From the NCBI RefSeq assembly GCF_004379255.2, contig NC_056049.1, forward strand, positions 10,090,063 through 10,154,062: DNA of 64,000 nt. The letters run 5' to 3'. Shown one piece after another: positions 43,715-56,149 of the stretch. How positions within the stretch are numbered: the stretch's first letter is position 1; each line of letters begins with the position of its first letter. A model generated the notes under the pieces. That model made no database searches and was not told where the DNA came from. It was given only the letters and a program-made list of their open reading frames with translations. Made by a program: the position numbers and the translations under genes. This DNA is from Salvia splendens. Its lineage: Eukaryota > Streptophyta > Magnoliopsida > Lamiales > Lamiaceae.

Positions 43715-44767
43715 TTGAAGACTTGGACATTGATCAGTATGATGTCCACCTTGACACAACCCACACTTCATAACGGTCACTGCTTGAGGTTGAGGAGTTA
43801 GTTGAAGAGATTTCACTGCTTTCGTCATTGAAGACATCTGGGTACTAATGTCCGCCAATTGAGCCTCAATGGCTGTCACTCTTTCCGCATCTTTGGTAGC
43901 ACCAAATGTATCTCCTACCTTCTCAGCCGCTCTTCTTGGATTATGCCAATTCCTTTGGTTGTTCGCCAACCTTTGGAACAGGGCTCTCACTTCCTCGTGA
44001 GTTAAGTCGTCCAAGTTCCCATTAGAGCCTGCAGTCACCAAGCCCGTGCCTTCATTATTGAGTCCCTTGTAGAACTTGAGTAGCTCATGCCCTGGAGCAA
44101 GACCATGGCTCGGGCATTTCCTAAGCAATTCAGTGAACCTCTTCCACGCTTCCGCAAAAGACTCATCATATTTCTGTCGGAAGGTAGTGATCTCCTCTCT
44201 CAACTTCTCAATCTTCATCGGAGAGTTATATTCCAAGAGGAACAACATCTTCAACTCTTGGAATGTGGCTATGTTGTATCCCGGAATAGAATCATACCAC
44301 GCCCGTGCTTTATCCCTCAGTGAGAAAGGGAATAAGGCCCTCTTAATCTGATGATGGTCCACATTCGGGGGTCGATGAGAGTTCGTCAATTCGTAGAACG
44401 CGTTGAGGTGGCTCATTGGATCCTCATCGTCTCGCCCATGGAAGAGATTTCCCCCGTTCACCAAGCTAATGTAATGAGGAGGAATGTTCACGTTGTCATT
44501 CGCGTAAGCGAATTCTCCTAGAAAGTCGACTCCCGACCTAAGAGTGTCACCGAACCTTCCTCCAGGTGGTGGGACAGCGTTGTTGTTATTATGTTCGGCC
44601 ATCGACTCAGCTTCTAGATCACTGTCACTACTTTCAAACAATGGGTTATCTCTGATTGGACTCGGCGAATCCTGTTGAATTTCAAACCAGGCTGAACTTC
44701 CTGACCCTTTCCTTCTTTGATAACAGAGTAGTCCAAACGGTGGTGTACCCTGTGATCGCGTGTGCAT
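43715..44767 (-). pseudogene. Truncated second copy of the Athila gag
   Basis: Same start and sequence as the N-terminal 350 residues of the full gag at 53607, with one seen residue change (Trp for Gly, near residue 27). It is cut just after the zinc knuckle ([13 protein letters not shown]) and joined to LINE sequence. Confidence 0.9.
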
Positions 44768-45128
44768 TCACTTTTTTTATTATTTTTTATTAGTACCTAC
44801 ACAACAGAAAATACACCAAGCACAAGCACAATATATTTCCTAATTACCGAAAGCGAGACCTCTCGACAACTTCGGGGTAAGTCCTATAAATCGTGTGTGC
44901 TAGTGTGCAAACAAAACTACCTAAAACTAAACTAAGAGTTAGCTAAATATTACCTAAAATAATACACTCCTTCGTCTTCAAGTCCGGACGTGGTAGATGG
45001 CTATCACACCGTAGAACACGAACAATGTACCTATAAAACTCAAAAAGAAAAATCAAACAAAACAAAATAAAAACTAAAACAATTAAGCATAAACAAGCTA
45101 TTGCCTCCCCGGCAACGGCGCCAAAACT

Positions 45129-46313
45129 TGATGTGGTATTTTAGAGTTCTCAAACAAAGTATAAAGATTATCAAGTTCAATTATTTAAACTCTAATAATA
45201 CTACACTACTGCAAGAATACAGTATCGTAGTAGTATTTCAAGTGTCGATCCACAGGGAGGCGAGATTGCTTACACTTAATAAGACGACACAAAGCATGTA
45301 AAGATTTTGTTTTGATTTTGAGAAGGTTAACTAACTTAAGCTACTAAAGTGAGGTTTTTAACACGTGAAAGACGAGTCACTCCAAGTTGCTCTCTAAGCT
45401 TGCGTTGTTACACACCATTACAACGAACCATACGACGGGATTAAAATTATCAACCTAATCGCGTGCACTGAACATGTCTACGACGTATAGTTCACAGTCA
45501 GCTGAACACTTGTTCCATGAACCAACTTTCAACGACATTTAATTCCTGCAGATGCGCGGGAGCAAACGTCGTCTACTATAATTACTTACCTAATCCACTA
45601 TCAATTTATCCCCTGAACAGTTCTAAATCGATAGCATACCAACAAACGATCAATCCCAAGCTATGTTAAAGAGACGATAGTTAAGATTTAACAACACTAC
45701 ATCATTAGCCAAAAACGTAGCATTTTAATTATCAAACACATTGTTGGTATCGAACATACGATTCAAGGTGTTAAAACAAATGCACAAGCCTAGATTACAA
45801 CTCGGAGCAACGAAGAGAGCCTAGCCTATACACATAGTAGAATGTAGAAATAAAACCATAGGTGTGATGCTCTCGTCGAGTGGAGTCGGGATTTGGGAAT
45901 AGATGGTCGGAATAACGGTCGGAATGCCTTCCTTCTCTTCTTCCTCTCCTCCTTTCTCTCTGTTTTTCTCTCTAATCTCCTGCTCAAAAACCGTCCCCCT
46001 CTATCTGATTTTTCTCCTTTTTAAACATCCAACTGCCGATTTGCAGTTCTGCTCCGAAACGCCCGACCGGGCGAAATTATAAGAGGGAATCGCCCGACCG
46101 GGCGAAAGGCTGCTGCATGGCTTCGCGGGAAACGCCCGACCGGGCGTTTAGCAACTTCAAAACGCCCGACCGGGCGAACTTTCTGGAATCTCAGCTATGC
46201 ATTTCCGACGAACTTCCAGCTTCTAACACCCGAAACTACACTCAAAGCACGACTCGGTGAGTTACAATTAACATAAAAACCGGGGTAAAGAATAGGAAAT
46301 ATGCTTCGCATCA
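45129..46313 (-). repeat. Athila LTR, inner copy (3' LTR), 1185 bp
   Basis: TGATGTGG...TTCGCATCA on the plus strand, nearly identical to 53969-55153. Its left side has a primer site (45106-45123) and its right side a purine tract on the minus strand. It therefore serves as 3' LTR of the full copy and 5' LTR of the truncated one. It contains four CGCCCGACCGGGCG motifs (46060, 46091, 46133, 46163). Confidence 0.93.
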
Positions 46314-47966
46314 AATACCCCCAAACTTGAACTCTTGCTCGCCCCGAGCAAGGTCTATTTTCAGCACAAAAACTCAACACAAGTCTACCCCGCAAAGAAA
46401 TTTTCATCACAAAGAATCAAATAGGGACGTGAGTAACAAAATCTGAACCCCCAACATTTTCAATCAAGATTTCCCACTCTCAAGAACAATCACTCATCCC
46501 CCTAGAACGTCAAGTTAAGGTGCACTTCAAAATAAGTCCAAGCATGCGATCAAACAACTCAAACCATCATCATCGACTCATCAAGCACTACTAATCACAT
46601 AGACACACGGATTTCAAACCGAACTTCTTTAACTCTACCAAGTTATTTACACAACATCCACAAGCATCAACGATAAGGTCCAAGGTCTTGTTTCAAGGTT
46701 GTAATGGGGCTAGGGACGAGGTAGGATCAATATGGATAGTGAGCTCAAAGGCTACACATTTGAGTGCCAAAATCTTCCCTCCTACAACTTCCTTCCAAAG
46801 ATTAACCAACGAAAAATTACAACCAAACAAACGACCCCCCCCAAACTTGAGATCTATTCCAGACGAGATTACACTAACAAACATAGAAGCTCTATCTTTA
46901 TTTCAACAACTTATTCTTTTTTTTTTCTGTTTTTGTAAAGACCTCGACTTTTGTGAATTTGGAGGTCATCTTTTTCTTGCTTTTTTTTTTCTTAGAACTT
47001 CATTCTTTTCACCTTCTATCAAGTCTAGAAAAGTCTATTCTTTACAATCCACCACCTCACACTCACAACTCAAAACACAAAGCTCAACTTGTATTTAGCA
47101 CCCAAATAGTAGCAGGGTCTATTGATGAGGCTAAAATTAGGCTTATTTAAGTAGCTAAGTGTTTGGTTAAGTGTTTACACAAAGAATAGGGAATTAAGCT
47201 CAAGGTGGCATCTAGGGGATCATTTGATGGACTAGGCATGTGATCATTTGGCCATAGAGTTCATCCTAGTGCCTTATCCTCCCAAATCGTTAACACAAAC
47301 GAACGCAAGCACTTCACTCGATAAAACAAATCAATCCAAGATAATTTCCACAAGTCATGCGATTTTCATACTCTCCTCAACTCAAGAAATCGGATGTAAT
47401 CACAACATGCTCTTTCAAATAAATCCTGCACAAATTCCATTCATCCTAGGCTTCAAAGATCAAGAAAAATCAAGCAAGAATTCCCAACCAGAAAGCCGAA
47501 GATCTAGCATGCATCCGTCAATTACATGATTCACAACACCTTAGCAAACAATACACCCAAAAACATGCATCAAGCATAAAAATCATTTAACTTCAAACAA
47601 CCCCCCCCCAAACTTGAATGCGTCATTGTCCTCAATGCATGCAAAGAAGAACATAAAAAGTAAAGGGACAGAGTACTCCCCCAAACTTGGCATGATATCC
47701 ATAGTGCATTCGGGTGGGTGGGTGGGTGTAAAAATCCTCTGCGGGTGTGCTTCCTCCTAAGCTCCAATCCAAACTCTATCATGCTCCTACAAAAAGAACA
47801 AAAACTACAAAAAGAAACACTCAATTCAAAATAAATGTTAGAGGAAAGAATTGAGCAAACAAAACCTCCAACATAAGAAACCAAAAATAAAAACATAAAA
47901 ACTTGGGTTGCCTCCCAATCAGCGCCTTTGTTTATAGTCGTTGGCTCGACCTCCTTCATCCTTGGT
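46314..47966 (-). other. Non-coding region between Athila pol and 3' LTR
   Basis: 1.65 kb without a supportable gene; other Athila elements may carry an env-like ORF here. The minus strand has a TCAAGTTTGGGGG-type tract four times (near 46318, 46837, 47603 and 47680). The one at 46318 touches the LTR and is the functional polypurine tract; the others look like extra copies. Confidence 0.7.
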
Positions 47967-50087
47967 CTACACTTTCGGATTCTCTAGTGTGACCACCTCT
48001 TCTGTCTCCATGCCACCTTCAATTCCAACATAGGCCTTCAAGCGTTGGCCATTCACCTTCCAAATGCTCCCATTCTTCTCATCCTGAACATCCACAGCAC
48101 CATAGGGGTATACCTTGTGCACCACATAAGGCCCCCACCATCTTGACTTGAGCTTGCCCGGAAACAGTTTAAGCCGAGAGTTGTACAAAAGGACCCGTTG
48201 TCCCTCATGGAATTGACGAGGCTTAATGGCTGCATCATGTACCCTCTTAGCACGCTCTTTGTAGAGATCAACACTCTCGTATACATGAAGCCTAAACTCG
48301 TCCATTTCATTCATATCACACACCCTTTTCTCGGCTGCAGCATCATAATCCAAATTAAGCTTTTGCAAAGCCCAAAAAGCTTTATGCTCAAGCTCTACCG
48401 GCAAATGGCAAGCCTTTCCAAAGACCAACTTGTATGGTGAAGTTCCAATCGGAGTCTTATACGCCGTTCGATATGCCCACAAAGCATCATCTAACTTTTG
48501 AGCCCAATCCTTCCGAGACGGCCTTACAACTTTCTCAAGCACCCGCTTTATCTCACGATTGGAGACTTCAACTTGACCACTCGTTTGGGGATGATAAGGG
48601 GTAGCAACCTTGTGTTGGACACCATACTTACCTAGGAGGTTCTCAAATAACTTATTGCAAAAATGAGTTCCTCCATCACTGATAATGGCTCGTGGTGTCC
48701 CAAAGCGGTTAAAGATGTGACTCTTGATAAACTTCAACACCACTTTAGCATCATTGGTCGCCGAGGCCACTGCCTCTACCCACTTAGAAACATAGTCAAC
48801 AGCAACGAGAATGTATTGCTGCCCATTAGACTTGGGAAACGGTCCCATGAAGTCTATTCCCCAAACATCGAAAAGTTCTACCTCGTGAATATTATTCATC
48901 GGCATTTCATTTCTCCACGAGATATTGCCGGTTCTTTGGCAACTGTCACATCTCTCTACATAGGCTTTTGCATCCTTGAAGATCGATGGCCAAAAGAATC
49001 CGGACTGAAGCACTTTAAAAGCCGTTCGCCGTGCTCCAAAGTGGCCGCCATACAACGAATCATGGCATGCAGACAAAATCTGAAGGTGCTCATGCTCTCC
49101 AACGCACCTTCGAATAACTCCATCATTGCAAATGCGGAAGAGAAACGGATCTTCCCAAACATATGTGCGAGTGTCACTAAAAAACTTCTTCTTTTGGTTA
49201 GATGACAACCCTTCGGGTATAATGCCCGTGACAAGGTAGTTCGCCAAATTGGCAAACCACGACACATATGTTTCCCGAGCTTCCACTTGCAACACTTGCT
49301 CGTCGGGAAATTTTTCATTGATCCTCTTCTTTCTTTCATCTTCCGTTTCTTCCAAGCCCTCTAGCCGAGACAAATGATCAGCTACCAAGTTCTCGGTCCC
49401 CTTCTTGTCTTTAATCTCCACGTCAAACTCTTGTAGTAAGAGGATCCACCTCACCAACCGAGGCTTTGCATCTTTCTTATGCATCAAATATTTGATAGCT
49501 GAATGGTCCGTAAACACTACCACTTTCGTGCCAAGTAAGTAAGCACGAAACTTCTCGAAAGCATACACAACTGCTAGCATTTCCTTCTCTGTCGTGGTAT
49601 AATTCAGTTGAGCTTCATTGAGTACTTTGCTAGCGTAGTAGACGGCGTGTAGGACCTTGTCTCTCCTTTGGCCTAGAACGGCCCCCACAGCATAGTCCGA
49701 AGCATCACACATCAATTCAAATGGCTTCGACCAATCCGGTGTGATAATAATAGGTGCTTCGACTAGCTTTTTCTTCAACAACTCAAATGCCTCAAGGCAT
49801 TTTCCATCAAAGACGAACTTGGCATCCTTTTCAAGCAAGTTGCAAAGCGGCTTTGCAATCTTTGAAAAATCTTTTATAAATCTTCGGTAGAATCTTGCAT
49901 GACCAAGGAAACTACGGATGCCCTTCACATTCGTTGGGGGAGGTAACTTCGAAATCACATCGATTTTCGCCTTGTCCATCTCCAATCCCAACTCCGACAC
50001 CTTGTGTCCCAACACTATGCCTTCTTTGACCATGAATTGACATTTTTCCCAATTAAGCACGAGATTTGATTCTTCACATCTTTGCAA
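47967..50087 (-). CDS. Athila pol, 3' part: RT end, RNase H and integrase
   Basis: 706 codons. It starts within the reverse transcriptase ([18 protein letters not shown]), then RNase H ([14 protein letters not shown], about 130; [10 protein letters not shown], about 195). The integrase HHCC finger follows (about 345-385, CDSCQRTG), and then the core with [18 protein letters not shown] and [16 protein letters not shown] (D,D,E). The C-terminal segment has [12 protein letters not shown]. It continues the frame of the upstream gag-pol ORF after a one-base frame change near 50095-50105, so the two are one broken gene. The ATG at 50087 is not a natural start. Confidence 0.9.
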   Translation of the reverse strand: MQRCEESNLVLNWEKCQFMVKEGIVLGHKVSELGLEMDKAKIDVISKLPPPTNVKGIRSFLGHARFYRRFIKDFSKIAKPLCNLLEKDAKFVFDGKCLEAFELLKKKLVEAPIIITPDWSKPFELMCDASDYAVGAVLGQRRDKVLHAVYYASKVLNEAQLNYTTTEKEMLAVVYAFEKFRAYLLGTKVVVFTDHSAIKYLMHKKDAKPRLVRWILLLQEFDVEIKDKKGTENLVADHLSRLEGLEETEDERKKRINEKFPDEQVLQVEARETYVSWFANLANYLVTGIIPEGLSSNQKKKFFSDTRTYVWEDPFLFRICNDGVIRRCVGEHEHLQILSACHDSLYGGHFGARRTAFKVLQSGFFWPSIFKDAKAYVERCDSCQRTGNISWRNEMPMNNIHEVELFDVWGIDFMGPFPKSNGQQYILVAVDYVSKWVEAVASATNDAKVVLKFIKSHIFNRFGTPRAIISDGGTHFCNKLFENLLGKYGVQHKVATPYHPQTSGQVEVSNREIKRVLEKVVRPSRKDWAQKLDDALWAYRTAYKTPIGTSPYKLVFGKACHLPVELEHKAFWALQKLNLDYDAAAEKRVCDMNEMDEFRLHVYESVDLYKERAKRVHDAAIKPRQFHEGQRVLLYNSRLKLFPGKLKSRWWGPYVVHKVYPYGAVDVQDEKNGSIWKVNGQRLKAYVGIEGGMETEEVVTLENPKV

Positions 50088-53000
50088 GACCCCGTCTCAA
50101 GTTTTCTAAGCACAAGTCAAATGAGGATCCAAAGACGGAGAAATCATCCATAAAGATCTCCATAATATCTTCATTCATGTCGGAAAATATTGCCATCATG
50201 CAGCGTTGAAATGTAGCTGGTGCATTGCATAAACCAAAAGGCATCCGGCGGAAGGCATATGTACCAATAGGACATGTGAATGTCGTCTTTTCTTGATCTT
50301 CCGGGGCAATTGCAATCTGATTATACCCCGAGTATCCATCTAAGAAGCAATAGTGGGAATAACCCGCAATCCTATCGAGCAACTGATCTAGGAACGGCAA
50401 AGGAAAGTGGTCTTTTCTCGTCGCCGTGCTCAACTTCCTATAGTCCATGCAAACTCTCCATGAGTTCACCAATCGAGTTGCTAACACTTCATTTTTCTCA
50501 TTAACGGTCACGGTTATTCCCCCTTTCTTCGGTACACATTGCACCGGGCTAACCCACGCGCTATCGGAAATGGGATAGATCATCCCAAATTTCAACAGTT
50601 TCTTCACCTCTTTTTCAACCACTTCTTGCATGAGTGGGTTCAACCTTCTTTGTCTTTCTCTTACCGGTTTAGCTCCATCTTCCATCAAAATTTTATGCAT
50701 ACAAATTGCGGGGCTAATCCCTTTGATGTCAGCAATGGACCATCCTAGAGCTTTCTTGTGTGACTTCAGTAGCTCTATCAACTTCAATTCTTCTTCATCA
50801 TTCAACATCGCCAATATCACAACCGGTAAAGATTCACCCTCACCAAGGAATGCGTATTTCAGATTTGTCGGGAGTGGCTTCAATTCTAGCTTTGGTGGTA
50901 CTTCGATTGAAGGTTTCACATCTGCCGTGAAAGTATCCACCACACATTCATTCTCGAGACTTGGTTGATCAACTTGAGAATCTTCTATTTCATCAAAATC
51001 TACTTTAAGTGTCGAACCATAGTCTCTCTCCAAACTTCCTTTATCATACACGCTTCCTTCTATTCTTGCCGAGCAACACATCTTGTCAAAAATGCACTTA
51101 TCGAGGACGTCGACTCTAAAGCACGCTAATGCATCACTAAGATGCTTCATCGCCTTCTCCACATTAATGGTCACTTGCTCACCATTAATTCTAAATGTGA
51201 CAGAGTTGTCCTTAGCTCCTAGTAACACGTCCCCCGTGGCAAGAAACGGTCTACCAAACAGAATTGGTACCTCTTTGTCCTCGGGCATATCTAATACTAT
51301 GAAATCGACAGGGATGACGAACTTATCAACCTTGACCAAGACATCCTCTACTATTCCAGTGGGCTTCACAATAGAGTGATCAGCCAATTGTAGAGCAATG
51401 TCGATGGGCTCCATTCTGTTCTCCAGTCCAATGGCACGTGCCGTTTTCAACGCCATCAGTGAGATCCCCGATCCTTGATCCAACAGACATTTGGTGAAAA
51501 TTGTATTGCCTATCTCACAAGGAATCACACAACTTCCCGGATCCCTCTTCTTCATTGGCATCATTCCTGAAATCAGTTGTGAGCAATTCATGCTCAAAGC
51601 CACTATTCCCTCGTCTTGAAGTTTCTCCTTGTTTGCCATCATGTCCTTGAAGAACTTGGAGAACTTGGGGAAATTAGTGAAGAGGTCCACCAATGATACA
51701 TCCACATTCACTTTACGGATCACGTTCATCATCCACTCAAAGCTTTTCTCTTTAGGGACCCTCTTCTTCCTCTTGGATGGATACGGTGGAGGAGGAATGT
51801 GATCGGGGAAGTTGAACTTGCTTTTCGGATCTAGTGCGGGACTTGTCATCATCTGTCTCTTTGATTCCATCTCTACACTCTTCTTTCCTTTCTCTTCTGC
51901 TGAAAACCTTTCACTTACCTCGGATTCTACACCGTGTTCCTTGCTGCCGGATGCAGCCTGTTCTTGACCATGTTGGGCACCCTGCACCAACGCGGGACTT
52001 CCCTTACATGCCTCGTCCGCCCCTGCGTGCGAGGAATGCAAGCCTAACATCTCATCCGCCCCTGCGTGTGAGATGCCGGAAGTACCTTGGCTGTCCATTG
52101 CTGGTGTCGAATCCAACTCACGACCACTTCTCAAGACCACCGCCTTACACTGTTCATTGCCTCTCGGATTGGGTACAGTATTACTCGGGATAGTGTTAGG
52201 AATCCTTGTGTGTGATGCTGTGGCAAGCTGCCCAATCTGCGTCTCAAGATTCCTCATTGTCGCCTCCATCTGCCCAAACTTTTCCACCGTCCTTTCCTTG
52301 AAATTCTCGTTCTCCTTTTGACTCTTAGTCATAAAAGAGAGAATCTGTCCTAACTGATCCTCGACGGTTGGCTTCTTCTCATAACCCGGCGGTTGAGTGT
52401 TGTTTCTCCATTGGTTGCCCGAGTTGTTGCTAGGACCAGCCTGATTCCATCCCGTTTGCTGAGGCCTCCAATTTTGCTGATTGTTGTATTGGTTGCCTTG
52501 ATTGAACCCTTGGCGATTGTTGCCAATATAGTTCACATCCTCGACGGGTGGTCCTTGAAGACTTGGACATTGATCAGTATGATGTCCACCTTGACACAAC
52601 CCACACTTCATAACGGTCACTGCTTGAGGTTGAGGAGTTAGTTGAAGAGATTTCACTGCTTTCGTCATTGAAGACATCTGGGTACTAATGTCCGCCAATT
52701 GAGCCTCAATGGCTGTCACTCTTTCCGCATCTTTGGTAGCACCAAATGTATCTCCTACCTTCTCAGCCGCTCTTCTTGGATTATGCCAATTCCTTTGGTT
52801 GTTCGCCAACCTTTGGAACAGGGCTCTCACTTCCTCGTGAGTTAAGTCGTCCAAGTTCCCATTAGAGCCTGCAGTCACCAAGCCCGTGCCTTCATTATTG
52901 AGTCCCTTGTAGAACTTGAGTAGCTCATGCCCTGGAGCAAGACCATGGCTCGGGCATTTCCTAAGCAATTCAGTGAACCTCTTCCACGCTTCCGCAAAAG

Positions 53001-53607
53001 ACTCATCATATTTCTGTCGGAAGGTAGTGATCTCCTCTCTCAACTTCTCAATCTTCATCGGAGAGTTATATTCCAAGAGGAACAACATCTTCAACTCTTG
53101 GAATGTGGCTATGTTGTATCCCGGAATAGAATCATACCACGCCCGTGCTTTATCCCTCAGTGAGAAAGGGAATAAGGCCCTCTTAATCTGATGATGGTCC
53201 ACATTCGGGGGTCGATGAGAGTTCGTCAATTCGTAGAACGCGTTGAGGTGGCTCATTGGATCCTCATCGTCTCGCCCATGGAAGAGATTTCCCCCGTTCA
53301 CCAAGCTAATGTAATGAGGAGGAATGTTCACGTTGTCATTCGCGTAAGCGAATTCTCCTAGAAAGTCGACTCCCGACCTAAGAGTGTCACCGAACCTTCC
53401 TCCAGGTGGTGGGACAGCGTTGTTGTTATTATGTTCGGCCATCGACTCAGCTTCTAGATCACTGTCACTACTTTCAAACAATGGGTTATCTCTGATTGGA
53501 CTCGGCGAATCCTGTTGAATTTCAAACCCGGCTGAACTTCCTGACCCTTTCCTTCTTTGATAACAGAGTAGTCCAAACGGTGGTGTACCCTGTGATCGCG
53601 TGTGCAT
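50074..53607 (-). CDS. Athila gag, protease and N-terminal reverse transcriptase, 1177 aa
   Basis: Starts [12 protein letters not shown]. The capsid region covers about 90-270, the zinc knuckle [13 protein letters not shown] lies near 340, and an Asn/Gln-rich stretch follows (about 365-410). A coiled segment lies near 430-470. The protease-like region ([13 protein letters not shown], near 700) keeps the Asp but has Gln-Gly-Ser where most relatives read Leu-Gly-Ala-Ser. The reverse transcriptase starts near 945, with [33 protein letters not shown] and [11 protein letters not shown] near 1155. A one-base frame change a few codons after FDLCLENL leads to a premature TGA. The rest of pol follows in the next frame. 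Confidence 0.9.
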   Translation of the reverse strand: MHTRSQGTPPFGLLCYQRRKGSGSSAGFEIQQDSPSPIRDNPLFESSDSDLEAESMAEHNNNNAVPPPGGRFGDTLRSGVDFLGEFAYANDNVNIPPHYISLVNGGNLFHGRDDEDPMSHLNAFYELTNSHRPPNVDHHQIKRALFPFSLRDKARAWYDSIPGYNIATFQELKMLFLLEYNSPMKIEKLREEITTFRQKYDESFAEAWKRFTELLRKCPSHGLAPGHELLKFYKGLNNEGTGLVTAGSNGNLDDLTHEEVRALFQRLANNQRNWHNPRRAAEKVGDTFGATKDAERVTAIEAQLADISTQMSSMTKAVKSLQLTPQPQAVTVMKCGLCQGGHHTDQCPSLQGPPVEDVNYIGNNRQGFNQGNQYNNQQNWRPQQTGWNQAGPSNNSGNQWRNNTQPPGYEKKPTVEDQLGQILSFMTKSQKENENFKERTVEKFGQMEATMRNLETQIGQLATASHTRIPNTIPSNTVPNPRGNEQCKAVVLRSGRELDSTPAMDSQGTSGISHAGADEMLGLHSSHAGADEACKGSPALVQGAQHGQEQAASGSKEHGVESEVSERFSAEEKGKKSVEMESKRQMMTSPALDPKSKFNFPDHIPPPPYPSKRKKRVPKEKSFEWMMNVIRKVNVDVSLVDLFTNFPKFSKFFKDMMANKEKLQDEGIVALSMNCSQLISGMMPMKKRDPGSCVIPCEIGNTIFTKCLLDQGSGISLMALKTARAIGLENRMEPIDIALQLADHSIVKPTGIVEDVLVKVDKFVIPVDFIVLDMPEDKEVPILFGRPFLATGDVLLGAKDNSVTFRINGEQVTINVEKAMKHLSDALACFRVDVLDKCIFDKMCCSARIEGSVYDKGSLERDYGSTLKVDFDEIEDSQVDQPSLENECVVDTFTADVKPSIEVPPKLELKPLPTNLKYAFLGEGESLPVVILAMLNDEEELKLIELLKSHKKALGWSIADIKGISPAICMHKILMEDGAKPVRERQRRLNPLMQEVVEKEVKKLLKFGMIYPISDSAWVSPVQCVPKKGGITVTVNEKNEVLATRLVNSWRVCMDYRKLSTATRKDHFPLPFLDQLLDRIAGYSHYCFLDGYSGYNQIAIAPEDQEKTTFTCPIGTYAFRRMPFGLCNAPATFQRCMMAIFSDMNEDIMEIFMDDFSVFGSSFDLCLENLRRGLAKM

Positions 53608-53945
53608 TCACTTTTTTTATTATTTTTTATTAGTACCTACACAACAGAAAATACACCAAGCACAAGCACAATATATTTCCTAATTACCGAAAGCGAGACC
53701 TCTCGACAACTTCGGGGTAAGTCCTATAAATCGTGTGTGCTAGTGTGCAAACAAAACTACCTAAAACTAAACTAAGAGTTAGCTAAATATTACCTAAAAT
53801 AATACACTCCTTCGTCTTCAAGTCCGGACGTGGTAGATGGCTATCACACCGTAGAACACGAATAATGTACCTATAAAACTCAAAAAGAAAAATCAAACAA
53901 AACAAAATAAAAACTAAAACAATTAAGCATAAACAAGCTATTGCC

Positions 53946-53963
53946 TCCCCGGCAACGGCGCCA
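53946..53963 (-). other. Primer binding site of the Athila element
   Basis: Minus-strand TGGCGCCGTTGCCGGGGA, six bases from the LTR end. An identical copy lies at 45106-45123 beside the inner LTR. Confidence 0.85.
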
Positions 53964-53968
53964 AAACT

Positions 53969-55153
53969 TGATGTGGTATTTTAGAGTTCTCAAACAAAGT
54001 ATAAAGATTATCAAGTTCAATTATTTAAACTCTAATAATACTACACTACTGCAAGAATACAGTATCGTAGTAGTATTTCAAGTGTCGATCCACAGGGAGG
54101 CGAGATTGCTTACACTTAATAAGACGACACAAAGCATATAAAGATTTTGTTTTGATTTTGAGAAGGTTAACTAACTTAAGCTACTAAAGTGAGGTTTTTA
54201 ACACGTGAAAGACGAGTCACTCCAAGTTGCTCTCTAAGCTTGCGTTGTTACACACCATTACAACGAACCATACGACGGGATTAAAATTATCAACCTAATC
54301 GCGTGCACTGAACATGTCTACGACGTATAGTTCACAGTCAGCTGAACACTTGTTCCATGAACCAGCTTTCAACGACATTTAATTCCTGCAGATGCGCGGG
54401 AGCAAACGTCGTCTACTATAATTACTTACCTAATCCACTATCAATTTATCCCCTGAACAGTTCTAAATCGATAGCATACCAACAAACGATCAATCCCAAG
54501 CTATGTTAAAGAGACGATAGTTAAGATTTAACAACACTACATCATTAGCCAAAAACGTAGCATTTTAATTATCAAACACATTGTTGGTATCGAACATACG
54601 ATTCAAGGTGTTAAAACAAATGCACAAGCCTAGATTACAACTCGGAGCAACGAAGAGAGCCTAGCCTATACACATAGTAGAATGTAGAAATAAAACCATA
54701 GGTGTGATGCTCTCGTCGAGTGGAGTCGGGATTTGGGAATAGATGGTCGGAATAACGGTCGGAATGCCTTCCTTCTCTTCTTCCTCTCCTCCTTTCTCTC
54801 TGTTTTTCTCTCTAATCTCCTGCTCAAAAACCGTCCCCCTCTATCTGATTTTTCTCCTTTTTAAACATCCAACTGCCGATTTGCAGTTCTGCTCCGAAAC
54901 GCCCGACCGGGCGAAATTATAAGAGGGAATCGCCCGACCGGGCGAAAGGCTGCTGCATGGCTTCGCGGGAAACGCCCGACCGGGCGTTTAGCAACTTCAA
55001 AACGCCCGACCGGGCGAACTTTCTGGAATCTCAGCTATGCATTTCCGACGAACTTCCAGCTTCTAACACCCGAAACTACACTCAAAGCACGACTCGGTGA
55101 GTTACAATTAACATAAAAACCGGGGTAAAGAATAGGAAATATGCTTCGCATCA
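53969..55153 (-). repeat. Athila LTR, outer copy (5' LTR), 1185 bp
   Basis: Partner of 45129-46313 at a constant offset of 8840 bp. Differences seen in and next to it are few (for example 'accagcttt' against 'accaacttt'). It contains four CGCCCGACCGGGCG motifs (54900, 54931, 54973, 55003), about 140-255 bp from the U3 start. Confidence 0.93.
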
Positions 55154-55385
55154 CATGTCTTGAACAGATGGGATTTTTGGAGAAGTGGACCGGCCTCGTT
55201 AAACAGATGCATCAACCCATGTTGGTTTTCGGTCTTGGTGAACGGTTCTCCAGCATGCTTCTATAAATCCTCTCCGGCCTTAGGTCAGGTGACCTCTTTC
55301 GTCTTCTCTTTTTGTGCTTGCAGCAGAGTGCCTCTCCCGGTCTCATACATAAGCTTCATGTTTGGTCCGAAAAAGAGTTTTTTTA
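55154..55385 (+). pseudogene. LINE reverse transcriptase fragment, right half
   Basis: Continues the LINE piece at 43430-43678: FLEKWTGLVKQ, then with a frame change VLVNGSPACFYKSS and a run resembling RGLRQGDPLSP with damage. This is the LINE reverse transcriptase region preceding the catalytic YADD, which is missing. It ends where the Tat LTR begins. Confidence 0.75.
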
Positions 55386-55393
55386 TTGATGAC

Positions 55394-56047
55394 TGATGGA
55401 GTACGTACTAAACAAGCCCAATAGCAGTGACGGCCCATCAGCCCAAAGCCCAAGGAAGAGTATCAGTTCGGCATTACCAAAGAGTTCGGCCCCAGCCGCA
55501 TTACCAAAGAGTTCGGCCCCAGCCTACAGCTCGGTAAAAGCCGACCAATCAAGCTCTACTCTCAGATCGGCAAAAGCTGCTCGGCAATAGTTCAGAAGTT
55601 CGGTCTCAGTATTCGACCGAACTGGGAGATAGTGGACTCATGCAGAACCTCCACGACCTCCACTACACGATCTATTTAGTGGTGTCAACTCATGCAGGAT
55701 CTCATGCAGGATAGCGGACCAAACAAAGAGATAGTGGACCCATGCAGGATCTCATGACCTCCACGACATCCACTACCTAGTTAGTGGTGATGCAAGCCAC
55801 GACCTAGTTAGTGGTGATGCAAGCCACGATCTTAGTTCAATGTATAAATAGAACTTAGATCAGATAGAGGAGGGGTCGAGACATTAAATATCAGATAGCA
55901 AGTCTGTATTTGTAAGCTGGAAAACCAGATCAAGCAATACAATCTTGCCCTCCTTTCTTCCCGTGGACGTAGATTTACCTCAGTAAATCGAACCACGTAA
56001 TTCCTTGTGTCGTGATCTATATTCATTACCTGCATTTACTACTATCA
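55394..56047 (+). repeat. 5' LTR of the Tat element, 654 bp
   Basis: TGATGGAGTACG...TACTATCA. Contains a 27-bp direct repeat (55471-55497 and 55498-55524, starting GCATTACCAAAGAG) and several copies of 'actcatgcagga' and 'tagttagtggtgatgcaagccacga'. The other LTR is outside the window, so the left boundary could be off by a few bases. Confidence 0.8.
55843..55850 (+). promoter_or_regulatory. TATA box in the Tat LTR
   Basis: TATAAATA in the sequence AATGTATAAATAGAAC, about 200 bp before the LTR end. A strong match to plant TATA boxes and likely marks the start of the retrotransposon transcript. Confidence 0.7.
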
Positions 56048-56067
56048 AAAATTCGCCCAACCATCAC

Positions 56068-56085
56068 TGGCGCCGTCTGTGGGAA
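56068..56085 (+). other. Primer binding site of the Tat element
   Basis: TGGCGCCGTCTGTGGGAA, 20 bases after the LTR end, as in many Tat-lineage elements. The tRNA was not identified here. Confidence 0.7.
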
Positions 56086-56149
56086 ACAGAGAACCAAATT
56101 TGTGATAAAGCGAATTTTTGACCCTTTTTCCACCCAAAAAAAAAAAAAA

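Larger units (their letters stand above)
43679..55153 (-). mobile_element. Athila-lineage Ty3/gypsy element with an extra LTR-gag segment
   Basis: Reading on the minus strand: 5' LTR (55153-53969), primer site, gag-pol (53607-50074 and 50087-47967), 1.65 kb non-coding, second LTR (46313-45129), then a second primer site, leader and truncated gag (44767-43715), a short LINE piece (about 43714-43695) and a 16-bp LTR end (43694-43679). CATG flanks both outer ends (43675-43678 and 55154-55157). The segments 43715-46313 and 52555-55153 are 2.6-kb direct copies with about four differences seen by eye. No env-like gene was found. Athila assignment is from the gag type, the pol FMDDF motif and the TGGCGCCGTTGCC primer site. 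Confidence 0.85.

Noticed and set aside
46688..47098. Plus-strand frame of 136 codons in the Athila 3' region
   Set aside because: Antisense to the element, low complexity, no domain, and not similar to known env-like or additional ORFs.
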